Assembly (NCBI GenBank): GCA_964343805.1
Contig: CAYFLR010000021.1
Span: forward strand, 18,360 to 82,359
Origin: CAYFLR01 sp964343805
GTDB taxonomy: Bacteria; Bdellovibrionota_B; Oligoflexia; CAYFLR01
Length of the DNA stretch: 64,000 nucleotides
Direction: 5' to 3'
Shown: in pieces, positions 28,137 through 35,627 of the stretch
Numbering within the stretch: the stretch's first letter is position 1
Layout of the letters: the number at the start of each line of letters is the position of its first letter
Made by a program: the position numbers and the translations under genes
The notes under the pieces: model-generated
Told to the model about the DNA's origin: nothing
Seen by the model: only the letters and a program-made list of their open reading frames with translations
Database searches by the model: none

Positions 28137-28445
28137 TTATGCTGATTTAGAAGGAAATTTGATAACGGTGGAATCTTCTTCCTCTTCTTTATTTTCTTCT
28201 TCTGGAGGAGGCACAAATGATTTTTCCAAGATGGTGGTGATATCTCTAAAGGCTTCCATTTGTAATTTTACATGGTCTTGCATCATTTGGGAGAGGGCAA
28301 CCATTCTATTTTGCTTATTATTTCCCATTTTTTGCAAAGTGCCAGCAATTTGCTCTTGGAAAGCCTGTAACTCAGGTTTGTCTTTTAATAACTCCTGAAG
28401 CTCCTTTTTTAATTCGAAAACTTTTTTAAGATCAATAACTTTCAC
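28137..28445 (-). CDS. Small helical acidic-tailed protein, unknown
   Basis: The 102-residue protein starts with GTG, supported by GGGGAGG 5 bases upstream. It is predicted almost fully helical (FELKKELQELLKDKPEL, MVALSQMMQDHVKLQMEAF), then has a low-complexity acidic tail (PPPEEENKEEEEDS) and a final STVIKFPSKSA. There is no signal peptide, cysteine or membrane segment. The size and helix pattern suggest a cytoplasmic adaptor-like protein, but no family is recognised. It lies between pgeF and the unknown membrane protein on the same strand. Confidence 0.6.
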   Translation of the reverse strand: MKVIDLKKVFELKKELQELLKDKPELQAFQEQIAGTLQKMGNNKQNRMVALSQMMQDHVKLQMEAFRDITTILEKSFVPPPEEENKEEEEDSTVIKFPSKSA

Positions 28446-28519
28446 TAAAACCTCCCCTTCTAATGCTTTAAATCGGCCGGGTAGGGAGTTTTCTTAAAGT
28501 ACTCAGAAAAGAATTGTTA

Positions 28520-28546
28520 TTTTAAGGAGATAGAGACTTCTTAAAA
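28520..28546. repeat. Intergenic hairpin upstream of the small helical gene
   Basis: Arms TTTTAAGGAG and CTTCTTAAAA pair over 10 bases with one G-U pair and a 7-base loop. It lies between pgeF and the small helical gene and could be a weak terminator for pgeF or a leader structure. It is AU-rich, so stability is modest. Confidence 0.35.
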
Positions 28547-28578
28547 TGCAAGTGTTTTGTCATTCCTATAAATAAAAC

Positions 28579-29271
28579 TCATCGAAGGATTATGATGGCG
28601 TATTGACTTCCTAGGAGTTCTTTGTCTCTTCGGTAGGAGTAATAACTTTGATATTCACAAGCTGTACAGGGGTTATGTTTTGAAATATTTGTAATGCCAA
28701 GGTCTTTTGCTTGAGACAAAATGATGTTCTCTAAATCGAGAAAGGCTTTTCCTTGCTTCTGCTTTACCCCCTCTTGATAGGGCGCAAACTTTTCAGTTAC
28801 ATCCTCTTGAACTTCATAGCAGCAAGAACCTATATGAGGCCCTAGGAGCAAGGTCAGTTGACTGGAATCAGTCGTATAATGGTGATGCATGGCTATGACA
28901 GTTTCTTTAAGGATGTTTTGCCCAGTTCCTTTCCAACCACTGTGAATGGCTGCAACCGCGGAGTTGACCGAGTCATATAGTAGAATTGGCACACAATCAG
29001 CAGTGCGAACAGCCAAACAGCAAAGGGATTCATTGGTTATCAGTGCATCACAATTTTCGGCAACTTTTATCCCTTCATGGCTATTTTCTACTTTACTGAC
29101 CTGATTACTATGAATCTGGTGGGCGGTCCAGAGAGAGTTGACTCTAACCTTATGATTATCAAGGTATTTCTTGATGTTTTTACTGTGCTCCGAGCTATAA
29201 AAATCATTTTTGGTGGTGAAGGCAAAAAAGTAATCTTGATGAAGGGGGTATTGTTGGCGATTGTGTTTCAT
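28579..29271 (-). CDS. pgeF: Multicopper-type laccase-domain protein (PgeF/YfiH family)
   Basis: This 230-residue cytoplasmic enzyme belongs to the DUF152/YfiH family. Its members were first called polyphenol oxidases and are now known as purine nucleoside phosphorylase/adenosine deaminase-type enzymes or as peptidoglycan-editing factor in E. coli. The metal-site motifs are intact: RTADCVPILL, AAIHSGWKGTG (His), GPHIGSCCYEV (Cys) and the C-terminal CTACEYQSYYSYRRD. The length fits the family. In E. coli the gene removes wrongly incorporated residues from cell-wall precursors; whether this copy does so cannot be read from the sequence. Starts with ATG at 29271. Confidence 0.92.
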   Translation of the reverse strand: MKHNRQQYPLHQDYFFAFTTKNDFYSSEHSKNIKKYLDNHKVRVNSLWTAHQIHSNQVSKVENSHEGIKVAENCDALITNESLCCLAVRTADCVPILLYDSVNSAVAAIHSGWKGTGQNILKETVIAMHHHYTTDSSQLTLLLGPHIGSCCYEVQEDVTEKFAPYQEGVKQKQGKAFLDLENIILSQAKDLGITNISKHNPCTACEYQSYYSYRRDKELLGSQYAIIILR

Positions 29272-29391
29272 TAATAAGGCATCCTAGCAGCCTATAATCT
29301 AAAAGAAAATAGTAAAAATTTAAAAAAGAGAGCTACAGGCACGATGGTATGGGGTGAATCTAAAAAGTGCCTAAAGAGGTCAATTAGGAAC

Positions 29392-29409
29392 ACCATACAA
29401 AAGTATGGT
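29392..29409. promoter_or_regulatory. Perfect inverted repeat upstream of the charged lipoprotein gene
   Basis: ACCATAC and GTATGGT are perfect 7-base arms around AAAA, 60 bases before the lipoprotein start. The site could be an operator or a small leader hairpin. A TATAAT sequence lies about 95 bases upstream (29293-29298), but I cannot find a convincing -35 partner for it. Confidence 0.4.
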
Positions 29410-29468
29410 ACAATGGTTCATTAGCTCTATTTCATTATTAGTGTGGATTTACTTGTAGGGGGGGAATT

Positions 29469-31220
29469 ATGAAAAAGAAACTATTAACACTTTTATTACT
29501 CTTTCTTTCCATCTTGATAATTGGAAACTGTGGCCCTAAAGGGGATAGCGATGAAGAGAAGGTGGATGACACCAAGGTAGAGAAAAAAGAGGGTGGGGAA
29601 GAAGGAACCACTGATGAGGCTGATGAAGCGGATGTGGATGGAGAAGTGGACGAAAAGTTTGCTGGCCTGGATGTGATTGAAGAGGGAAAACCAGATGATT
29701 CCTCTGGCAGTAAAGTAGCCTTTAACTTCTCTTTGGGTGGCGCTTTAAAAGCGATCACTGGTAACCTTGTTTCAGGTACAACCAGTAGTAATAATAATAA
29801 CACCTCAACCGCCTCCGCTAGTGCATCTGCTAGTGATAACTCTAATGCTACAGCGGATGATGATGTGGTAGTGGATGATGGTATTTACTTAGAAAGTGGC
29901 GTGGTCATCACCAGCGCTCAAGTGAGCGTGTGTGGTATTGGTGTTCATGTTAAGCGTGAGGTTTCTAAGAAAGAGAAAGAACTCTCTAAAAAGATCATGG
30001 AAATGATCAAAGAGAGTGAAAAAGAGGAAGAGGAAATCTTAGAAGAGGAAGATGCGGCTGAAGAGGAATTGCTGGAAGAAGATGAAGAAGAAGTAGACGA
30101 AGAAGAAGCAGAACTTATTGCTTCAGTTGATAAACAAGCTACAGTAAAAAAAGATAAAATGGCTGAAGCCAAAGCTAAGGCTGAAAAAGGCAAATCTGCT
30201 AAAGGAGAAAAAGGTCAAGCTGGAAAAGGCAAAGCCGGTATGGCAAAAGATAAAATTGCTGATGCCAAAGGCAAAATGGAAAAGAAGGTTAAAGAACTCA
30301 AAGCTAAGTCTAAAAAGCAACTGGAAAAGCAAAAAGATCTTAATAAGAATGTCCGTTACCAAGGACCTTATGTGGTTGACTTAATGACTCACGAGATTAC
30401 ACCAGCCATCAAGCCAGTGGAACTCAATGACGGTACCTATAAGCGTCTTGGTTTTCGTCTCTGTAAACATCGTGGAAAAGAGACCGATCCTTTAAATGGA
30501 CATGTGGCTTATATTACCGGTTATTTTACAGATGATGCGGGTGAAAAAGTGACCTTTGTAGTGATTCTAGAAGGGTCTCAAGTGATCCGTATTGTATCTC
30601 CTAAAGGTTTTAAATTAAGTTCTGGTGAAGATAAATTTGCCCTCGTCTTTGATGTTAAGAAATGGTTCAAAGGCGTAGATTTTACTAAATTTAAAACGGT
30701 GGCCATGGAACGCTTTTTTGATCGCGTGAATTACAAACTCTCCAAAATTGGTGAGAAGCACTCTGATTATGACAAATTGAAAAAAGATATGGATAAGCGT
30801 CTTGGAAAAATCGACGGAGCTAAATTTGAAGGTCTCCAGACTAAGATGGAAGAGCGCAAAGAAAAGATGATGGCTCAGAAAGAGAAGGCTATGAGCAAAA
30901 TTGCTGATGCCAAAGCCAAAAAGATGATGATGGAAGCTAAAAAGCAAGATCGAATCCGTGAGCGTCTCAATGTTGCTGAAGACATCGATCTGATTGTTCA
31001 TCCTCGTCTAAGCTCAGATCCTGTGGTGAGAAAAGCACTTAAGAGAATTCGTTTTAACATCAAAAAACGCTTTAGAATGGGTAAAAAGAAAGCCAGCGGC
31101 GAAATTGATACCACCGGTATTGATGTGGATGCCGAGTTAGATGAAGACTCTGTAGAAGAGGGTGAAGAAGATATGGATAAGGAAGTAGAAGATGAAGTGG
31201 ATGAGGATGATGTTGAATAA
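29469..31220 (+). CDS. Highly charged low-complexity lipoprotein
   Basis: The protein has 583 residues. A lipoprotein signal ends IIGNC (Cys21), followed by an acidic region, an Asn/Ser/Ala-rich linker, then a short folded stretch with VVITSAQVSVCGIGVHVKRE. A long Glu run (about residues 165-215) leads into a Lys/Ala/Gly/Glu-rich segment (about 220-300). A possible beta domain follows (YVVDLMTHEITPAIKPVELN through FKLSSGEDKFALVFDVKKWF), loosely like DUF4382. A second charged helix carries MSKIADAKAKKMMMEAKK, and the tail is acidic again. GGGGGG precedes the ATG, and a strong terminator follows. It is probably an abundant outer-membrane-anchored protein, but its function is unknown. Confidence 0.75.
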   Translation: MKKKLLTLLLLFLSILIIGNCGPKGDSDEEKVDDTKVEKKEGGEEGTTDEADEADVDGEVDEKFAGLDVIEEGKPDDSSGSKVAFNFSLGGALKAITGNLVSGTTSSNNNNTSTASASASASDNSNATADDDVVVDDGIYLESGVVITSAQVSVCGIGVHVKREVSKKEKELSKKIMEMIKESEKEEEEILEEEDAAEEELLEEDEEEVDEEEAELIASVDKQATVKKDKMAEAKAKAEKGKSAKGEKGQAGKGKAGMAKDKIADAKGKMEKKVKELKAKSKKQLEKQKDLNKNVRYQGPYVVDLMTHEITPAIKPVELNDGTYKRLGFRLCKHRGKETDPLNGHVAYITGYFTDDAGEKVTFVVILEGSQVIRIVSPKGFKLSSGEDKFALVFDVKKWFKGVDFTKFKTVAMERFFDRVNYKLSKIGEKHSDYDKLKKDMDKRLGKIDGAKFEGLQTKMEERKEKMMAQKEKAMSKIADAKAKKMMMEAKKQDRIRERLNVAEDIDLIVHPRLSSDPVVRKALKRIRFNIKKRFRMGKKKASGEIDTTGIDVDAELDEDSVEEGEEDMDKEVEDEVDEDDVE

Positions 31221-31258
31221 TTAACTCTCTCCGTGTCTTTCAACTTTGAATGAGAAAG

Positions 31259-31288
31259 GGCTGCTCCCTGGGGAGCGGCCTTTTTTTT
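31259..31288 (+). terminator. Rho-independent terminator
   Basis: A GC-rich 10-base stem GGCTGCTCCC / GGGAGCGGCC (one G-U pair) with a very short loop is followed by eight T. It sits 38 bases after the lipoprotein stop and is the clearest intrinsic terminator in the window. Confidence 0.9.
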
Positions 31289-31290
31289 AG

Positions 31291-31438
31291 TTTGTGCGCG
31301 GAAAATTGGTGTTTTTTCTTCTCTAAAGCCTCGTTATAGGATTTCCCCTTTGATTTCAAAATTTTACCGAATAATTTTATGAACCAGCAATGATAATAAT
31401 GGTTTGACAGAATTTAACACCATTTTTCCGCGCACAAA
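31291..31438. mobile_element. MITE-like element with 23-bp terminal inverted repeats
   Basis: TTTGTGCGCGGAAAATTGGT at 31291 (continuing to 31313) and its inverted copy at 31416-31438 match over 23 bases with one mismatch. They enclose 102 AT-rich bases with no coding capacity. Inside the repeats the ends are TGTGCGCGG...CCGCGCACA, and AGTT occurs on both sides with a one-base offset on the right, which may be a 4-base target duplication. TG...CA ends and a short duplication would fit mobilisation by an IS21-like transposase, but that family link is inference. It lies just after a terminator and upstream of the GH3 gene. No second copy is present in the window. Confidence 0.65.
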
Positions 31439-31575
31439 GTTTATTCATGGTTAGTTTTATGGTTAGTATGAAAAGTACACCATTGATGGTGGAGGGTTAT
31501 AGGTTTTTAAGTGATTGAAAATATTGGAAAATCAAATAAAATTTGGTAAAAAAACAGTAAAAAGTATAAAAAAAC

Positions 31576-31605
31576 TTGACTAAAAAAAATGGTATATGAT
31601 ATTAA
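31576..31605 (+). promoter_or_regulatory. Putative sigma70-type promoter of the GH3 gene
   Basis: TTGACT (31576-31581), an 18-base spacer and TATTAA (31600-31605) lie about 55 bases before the chosen GH3 start. The remaining stretch from 31439 to here is AT-rich, with two direct copies of ATGGTTAGT and no gene. Confidence 0.4.
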
Positions 31606-31658
31606 TACTCCCTAGAAAGTGCGCTGATACCGCAAAAAAACTAAGCTGGGAGAGAGAG

Positions 31659-33521
31659 ATGGAGATCAGGCCATTAAACAAAGAGAGATATTTACTAAAC
31701 CTGAGCGGTGACTATCAGGTCATCAATTTTGGTAACAAAATAAAAGTGATTTTAAAGGTCTTATGGGAGTTGGATAAGGTTTTTATCTTAGAGCTTTATA
31801 AATTAAAAAACCATCTAAAGAGTGCAAATCTAGCCAAGTTAATCAAAAACTTTGCTGGAGATCTTATCTTCAAACTCGGACTCATCTTCCACGGTGTGCG
31901 TTGGCAAGAGCGATTTTCTTTTAAGAGCAGCCATTTAATTGAAGCTCAAAAGAAAGTTTTAAAGGATATTATCAAGGAAAATAAAACCACCCAGTTTGGT
32001 AAAGATCACCACTTTGATCAAATCGACTCTATTGAAAGCTTTAGATCTCAAATAGAAGTGCAGACCTATGAAACTTTAAAACCATACATAGATCAGCATT
32101 TAAACGGGAAAAAAGATTCCTTGGTGAAGGGAAAACCCATCAGTTATGCCACCACCAGTGGAACTACCGGCGAACCTAAATATATTCCTATCACTCCCAA
32201 AACGGAGGAGAGAGCTCATAAGGCAGTTTCTAGATTATGGGCTTATCAACTTTACAAAGACAACCCCAAAGGTTTTGAAGGGAAAATTTTAACCATCGTA
32301 TCCCCTGCGGAAGAGGGGAGAACTCCTGATGGAACGGTTTATGGATCCACATCGGGGCAATTTATGCAAGGCATGAGTAGGGCAATAAGAAAAAAATATG
32401 CTCTTCCCTATGAGGTGTTTACTATCGAAGATTACGATTCCAGGTATTACACCATTTTGCGATTAGCCATGATGCAAGATGTGACCTTCATAAGCACTGC
32501 CAATCCAAGTACTTTAGTCTTGCTTGCCAAAAAATCCAATCAATGGAAAGAGCGATTGATCAAGGATATTCGAAAAGGAACTCTCTGTTCTGATTTAAAA
32601 TTAGATAAAGAGCTTCGTAATCAGCTTCTAGAGTCTATCACACCTCAACCAGAATTAGCTGATAAGCTAGAAAAAAGTTGGCAAAATGATGAGCAAAAAA
32701 TGCTTCGCCCTAAACACTATTGGTCAAACCTAAGTACCATCGGTTGTTGGACAGGGGGAAACTCTGGAACTTTCCTTAAAGAGTTGAATAGCCTCTACGG
32801 AGAGGCTCTACTTCGAGATTTAGGTTATCTTGCTTCGGAAATTCGTGGATCTATACCCTTTTGGAGTGAGACCAATTCAGGAGTCCTGACCATTCATCAA
32901 AACTTTTTTGAGTTTGTTAAAGTGGAAGATATGGAAGATGAAAATCCCACCTTTTTAACTGCCGATCAGCTTCACTTAGGCCAAAGATACTATATTTTTA
33001 TAACCACCAAGGCGGGTCTCTACCGTTACAATATCAATGACATTATTGAAGTCACCGGCTTTTATAACGACACTCCCTCCATTGTTTTTGTGCAAAAAGG
33101 AAAGGGGGTCACCAATATTACCGGTGAAAAACTCTATGAAGAACAGCTTATGGCTGCAGTGAAAAACGTTTCGGAACAAACGGGATTAGAGGTGAATTTT
33201 TACATGGCACTCGCCAATGTTGAAAAGAGCAAATATGAGCTTTTTACCGAATTTAATCATCAAGAAATCACCACTGCTCAAAAAGAACTTTTCATAAAAA
33301 GGGTAGATGCTGCTCTATCAGAAATTAATTTGGAATATGAGGCAAAACGAAAGTCCTTACGATTAGCACCCATCGCTCTTAAAGTTTTGACTCCAGGTGC
33401 TTTTGAGCTCTTTAAGCAACAAAGAATTTCCCAAGGTGTGAGAGAGGCTCAACTAAAGGTTGAACCTTTAACGGAGGATCCTTTGAAAGTGGGGATGTTC
33501 CAGGTTGTGGAAACTATTTAG
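31659..33521 (+). CDS. GH3-family acyl-acid-amido synthetase-like enzyme
   Basis: ATG at 31659 is chosen because GGGAGAGAGAG precedes it; the upstream frame to 31596 reads through promoter-like sequence. The 620-residue protein carries the GH3 adenylate-forming signature SYATTSGTTGEPKYIPIT (ATP motif 1) and later WTGGNSGTFLKEL and TKAGLYRYNINDIIEVTGF (motifs 2/3 region), as in plant GH3 and bacterial homologues. Such enzymes activate a carboxylic acid with ATP and conjugate it to an amino acid. The acyl substrate here is unknown. An N-terminal extension of about 80 residues with a hydrophobic helix precedes the core. It appears to be a single-gene unit downstream of the MITE-like element. Confidence 0.85.
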   Translation: MEIRPLNKERYLLNLSGDYQVINFGNKIKVILKVLWELDKVFILELYKLKNHLKSANLAKLIKNFAGDLIFKLGLIFHGVRWQERFSFKSSHLIEAQKKVLKDIIKENKTTQFGKDHHFDQIDSIESFRSQIEVQTYETLKPYIDQHLNGKKDSLVKGKPISYATTSGTTGEPKYIPITPKTEERAHKAVSRLWAYQLYKDNPKGFEGKILTIVSPAEEGRTPDGTVYGSTSGQFMQGMSRAIRKKYALPYEVFTIEDYDSRYYTILRLAMMQDVTFISTANPSTLVLLAKKSNQWKERLIKDIRKGTLCSDLKLDKELRNQLLESITPQPELADKLEKSWQNDEQKMLRPKHYWSNLSTIGCWTGGNSGTFLKELNSLYGEALLRDLGYLASEIRGSIPFWSETNSGVLTIHQNFFEFVKVEDMEDENPTFLTADQLHLGQRYYIFITTKAGLYRYNINDIIEVTGFYNDTPSIVFVQKGKGVTNITGEKLYEEQLMAAVKNVSEQTGLEVNFYMALANVEKSKYELFTEFNHQEITTAQKELFIKRVDAALSEINLEYEAKRKSLRLAPIALKVLTPGAFELFKQQRISQGVREAQLKVEPLTEDPLKVGMFQVVETI

Positions 33522-33603
33522 ATAACACTTTACAATGAGTCCTTCATAGCTTTTGTTTTTGTCATCTGATATATTTCCTGAAATTGAAATTGGGGAAGTG
33601 GTT

Positions 33604-34452
33604 TTGCGGACTTTTTTATATACATCATTGTTAACCTTATTTTTTACCCTATCTAATTGTACGGCCCTCCTTTATTACCCCACAGCCTTCCAGTATATAG
33701 ACCCCTCCAAATTAGATTTAAGTCCAGAAGAGATTGTTTTTTATTCAGAAGACCAGAGACTTCTTAGTGGTTGGTATTTTGAAAGTAAGACCCCACAAGC
33801 TTTAGTGATTATGTTTCATGGAAATGCTCAGAATATGACAGCTCATTTTTTAAATGACCTTTGGTTACTAGATCATAATTATGCCCTGTTTGTTTTTGAT
33901 TATCGTGGATATGGTCGCTCTCAGGGAATACCTACTCCCGAAGGGACGGTTTTAGATGGTAAGGCTGCTCTTTATTGGGCCCAAGCAAAAGCAAAGGATT
34001 TAGGAGTACCTCTCATTGTTCATGCTCAAAGTATTGGGGGAATAATTGCCTTACAATCCTATTTACAAGTGAAAGAGCATATTGATGTAACTCTTTTAAT
34101 TATTGAATCCAGCTTTTGTTCTTATCAAAATGTGGCACAAAATCTTTTGGCAAATAATTGGTTTACCTATTTAATACAGCACTTACCTTATTTGCTCCTT
34201 AGTGATGAACATGCCCCTGGTGAACATCTAGCCAAGATTAGCCCCACTCCGCTGTTGGTTATTCATGGGGACGAAGACCAAGTTGTTGATGTAGCTTTGG
34301 GGAAAGATTTATTTAAAAAAGCCCCGCACCCCAAGCAACTCTGGATCATTCCTGGTGGAAAACACATTAATGCCTTTTGGCAGAATAGTACAAACCAAGA
34401 AAAGCTATTGAGAATAATGTCTAAGCACCTCAACCTTAATGTGAAAAAATAA
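33604..34452 (+). CDS. Alpha/beta hydrolase (BEM46/ABHD13-like), exported
   Basis: A TTG start at 33604 is preferred because GGGGAA lies 6 bases before it; GTG 33598 and TTG 33553 are alternatives. The N-terminus is a signal-like helix ending LSNC (possible but non-canonical lipobox). The fold motifs are MFHGNAQN (oxyanion), FDYRGYGRSQG and nucleophile elbow AQSIGG, where the usual GHSxG has Gln for His. Catalytic Asp is in HGDEDQVVD and His in GGKHINAF. This is the BEM46-type serine hydrolase order. The substrate is unknown. It lies 80 bases after the GH3 gene on the same strand. Confidence 0.82.
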   Translation: MRTFLYTSLLTLFFTLSNCTALLYYPTAFQYIDPSKLDLSPEEIVFYSEDQRLLSGWYFESKTPQALVIMFHGNAQNMTAHFLNDLWLLDHNYALFVFDYRGYGRSQGIPTPEGTVLDGKAALYWAQAKAKDLGVPLIVHAQSIGGIIALQSYLQVKEHIDVTLLIIESSFCSYQNVAQNLLANNWFTYLIQHLPYLLLSDEHAPGEHLAKISPTPLLVIHGDEDQVVDVALGKDLFKKAPHPKQLWIIPGGKHINAFWQNSTNQEKLLRIMSKHLNLNVKK

Positions 34453-34467
34453 ACCTAAACCCTGACT

Positions 34468-34496
34468 TTGCTGATATTACTTAATTTTTATATAGA
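34468..34496 (+). promoter_or_regulatory. Putative promoter of the DUF3015 operon
   Basis: TTGCTG (34468-34473) and TATAGA (34491-34496) are separated by 17 bases, about 65 bases before the first DUF3015 gene. Seven of twelve consensus positions match. Confidence 0.4.
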
Positions 34497-34559
34497 CCCT
34501 AATAGATGAAAAGTGGTAATCTTTCTTATCTTTTTATTTATCTTATTAGGGAGGATTAA

Positions 34560-35036
34560 ATGAAACAATGGAAAATTGTGTTGTTGTCACTTTTTGCGAT
34601 GTCCACATCTTCAATGGTTTTTGCAGCGCCATATGGAATGGCTGGCTGTGGAGTTGGCTCACTTATTTTAAAAGATAAGCCCGGGAAAATCCAACTTTTT
34701 GCGGCTACCACCAATCAGTATTTTGGTCAGACATCATCCATCACAAGTGGAACATCTAACTGCCGTGAAATTAAAGACGAGCGTGCGGGTGTTTATATGA
34801 TGATTAACCACGATGCTTTGATGGTTGAAATTTCAAAGGGGCAAGGAGAAACCGTTGCCAACTTAGCCAGAATATATAAATGCCAAGATATTCAATATTT
34901 TTCTCAAAAAATGCAAAAGAGCTTTAACGTGATCTATCCTGACTCTAGCTCCTCTAAAAAAGAGGTCGTTGACCGTATTTTCCACCTTATAAAATCTGAT
35001 GAATATTTACAAAAAACTTGTTCTGACCTTAGCTAA
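34560..35036 (+). CDS. DUF3015 family exported protein (first copy)
   Basis: This 158-residue protein has a clear signal peptide ending VFAAP. The mature part begins with the family signature YGMAGCGVGSLIL, then AATTNQYFGQTSSITSGTSNC and SKGQGETVANLARIYKC. Four conserved cysteines probably form disulfides in the periplasm. The function of DUF3015 is not known. GGAGG precedes the ATG. A second copy follows after 27 bases and a DUF4105 gene after that, an arrangement I recall from other Gram-negative genomes, which suggests that the three proteins act together at the envelope. Confidence 0.85.
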   Translation: MKQWKIVLLSLFAMSTSSMVFAAPYGMAGCGVGSLILKDKPGKIQLFAATTNQYFGQTSSITSGTSNCREIKDERAGVYMMINHDALMVEISKGQGETVANLARIYKCQDIQYFSQKMQKSFNVIYPDSSSSKKEVVDRIFHLIKSDEYLQKTCSDLS

Positions 35037-35063
35037 AGTTGATTAATTAAAGGAGGCATCATT

Positions 35064-35597
35064 ATGAAAAAATGTGAAAATAGTTTTATCAAAGTTTTGT
35101 TATACTTTGCAGGGGCTCTTTTTATTGTATGTATGAGCACCCAGATATTTGCAGCACAAAAAGCAAAAAAAATAGTTCGTAATTACGGTATGGCTGGCTG
35201 CGGTTTAGGAGCTGTTGTAATGGGTAAAGATGGTGGTCAAATTTCTGCTGCCACAACTAACGGTACTTTTGCTAGTCAGTTGTTAGGGATTTCTTTTGGA
35301 ACTCTCGAATGCATTGATGAAAAAAATAGAGATCTTTTCGCATTCCTCGATGAGTACATTCACTCTAACTACCTGTCTCTGGCTTCTGACATTTCCCATG
35401 GACAAGGTGAGACTGTAAATGGTCTGGCAAAGCTGTTAGGATGTAGTAAATCTGAAGAGCTACAATTAGTGCTTAAAGAAAATTTCTCAGGAATCTATAA
35501 GAATGCTCAAGTAGATACTATGGCTGTTACTGATTCCATTGTTCACATCATTAGAAGTACACCAAATCTACAAGATAGTTGCAGTAAAATGATTTAG
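35064..35597 (+). CDS. DUF3015 family exported protein (second copy)
   Basis: This 177-residue paralogue of the preceding gene has a longer signal segment (ends IFAAQ). It keeps YGMAGCGLGAVVM, AATTNGTFASQLLGISFGT and SHGQGETVNGLAKLLGC, and the same cysteine spacing. Identity to copy one is moderate, so the duplication is not recent. AAAGGAGG precedes the ATG. It lies 30 bases before the DUF4105 gene. Confidence 0.85.
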   Translation: MKKCENSFIKVLLYFAGALFIVCMSTQIFAAQKAKKIVRNYGMAGCGLGAVVMGKDGGQISAATTNGTFASQLLGISFGTLECIDEKNRDLFAFLDEYIHSNYLSLASDISHGQGETVNGLAKLLGCSKSEELQLVLKENFSGIYKNAQVDTMAVTDSIVHIIRSTPNLQDSCSKMI

Positions 35598-35627
35598 TTC
35601 ATCTGTAATTATTACTGAACGTATATA

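Noticed and set aside
29945..31243. Long antisense reading frames rich in Ser or Phe opposite the charged lipoprotein
   Set aside because: They are mirror images of the Glu/Asp/Lys codons of the real gene, with no ribosome-binding site or family match.
31291..31438. MITE-like element as part of the lipoprotein terminator
   Set aside because: The terminator stem and T run at 31259-31288 are complete before the inverted repeat begins.
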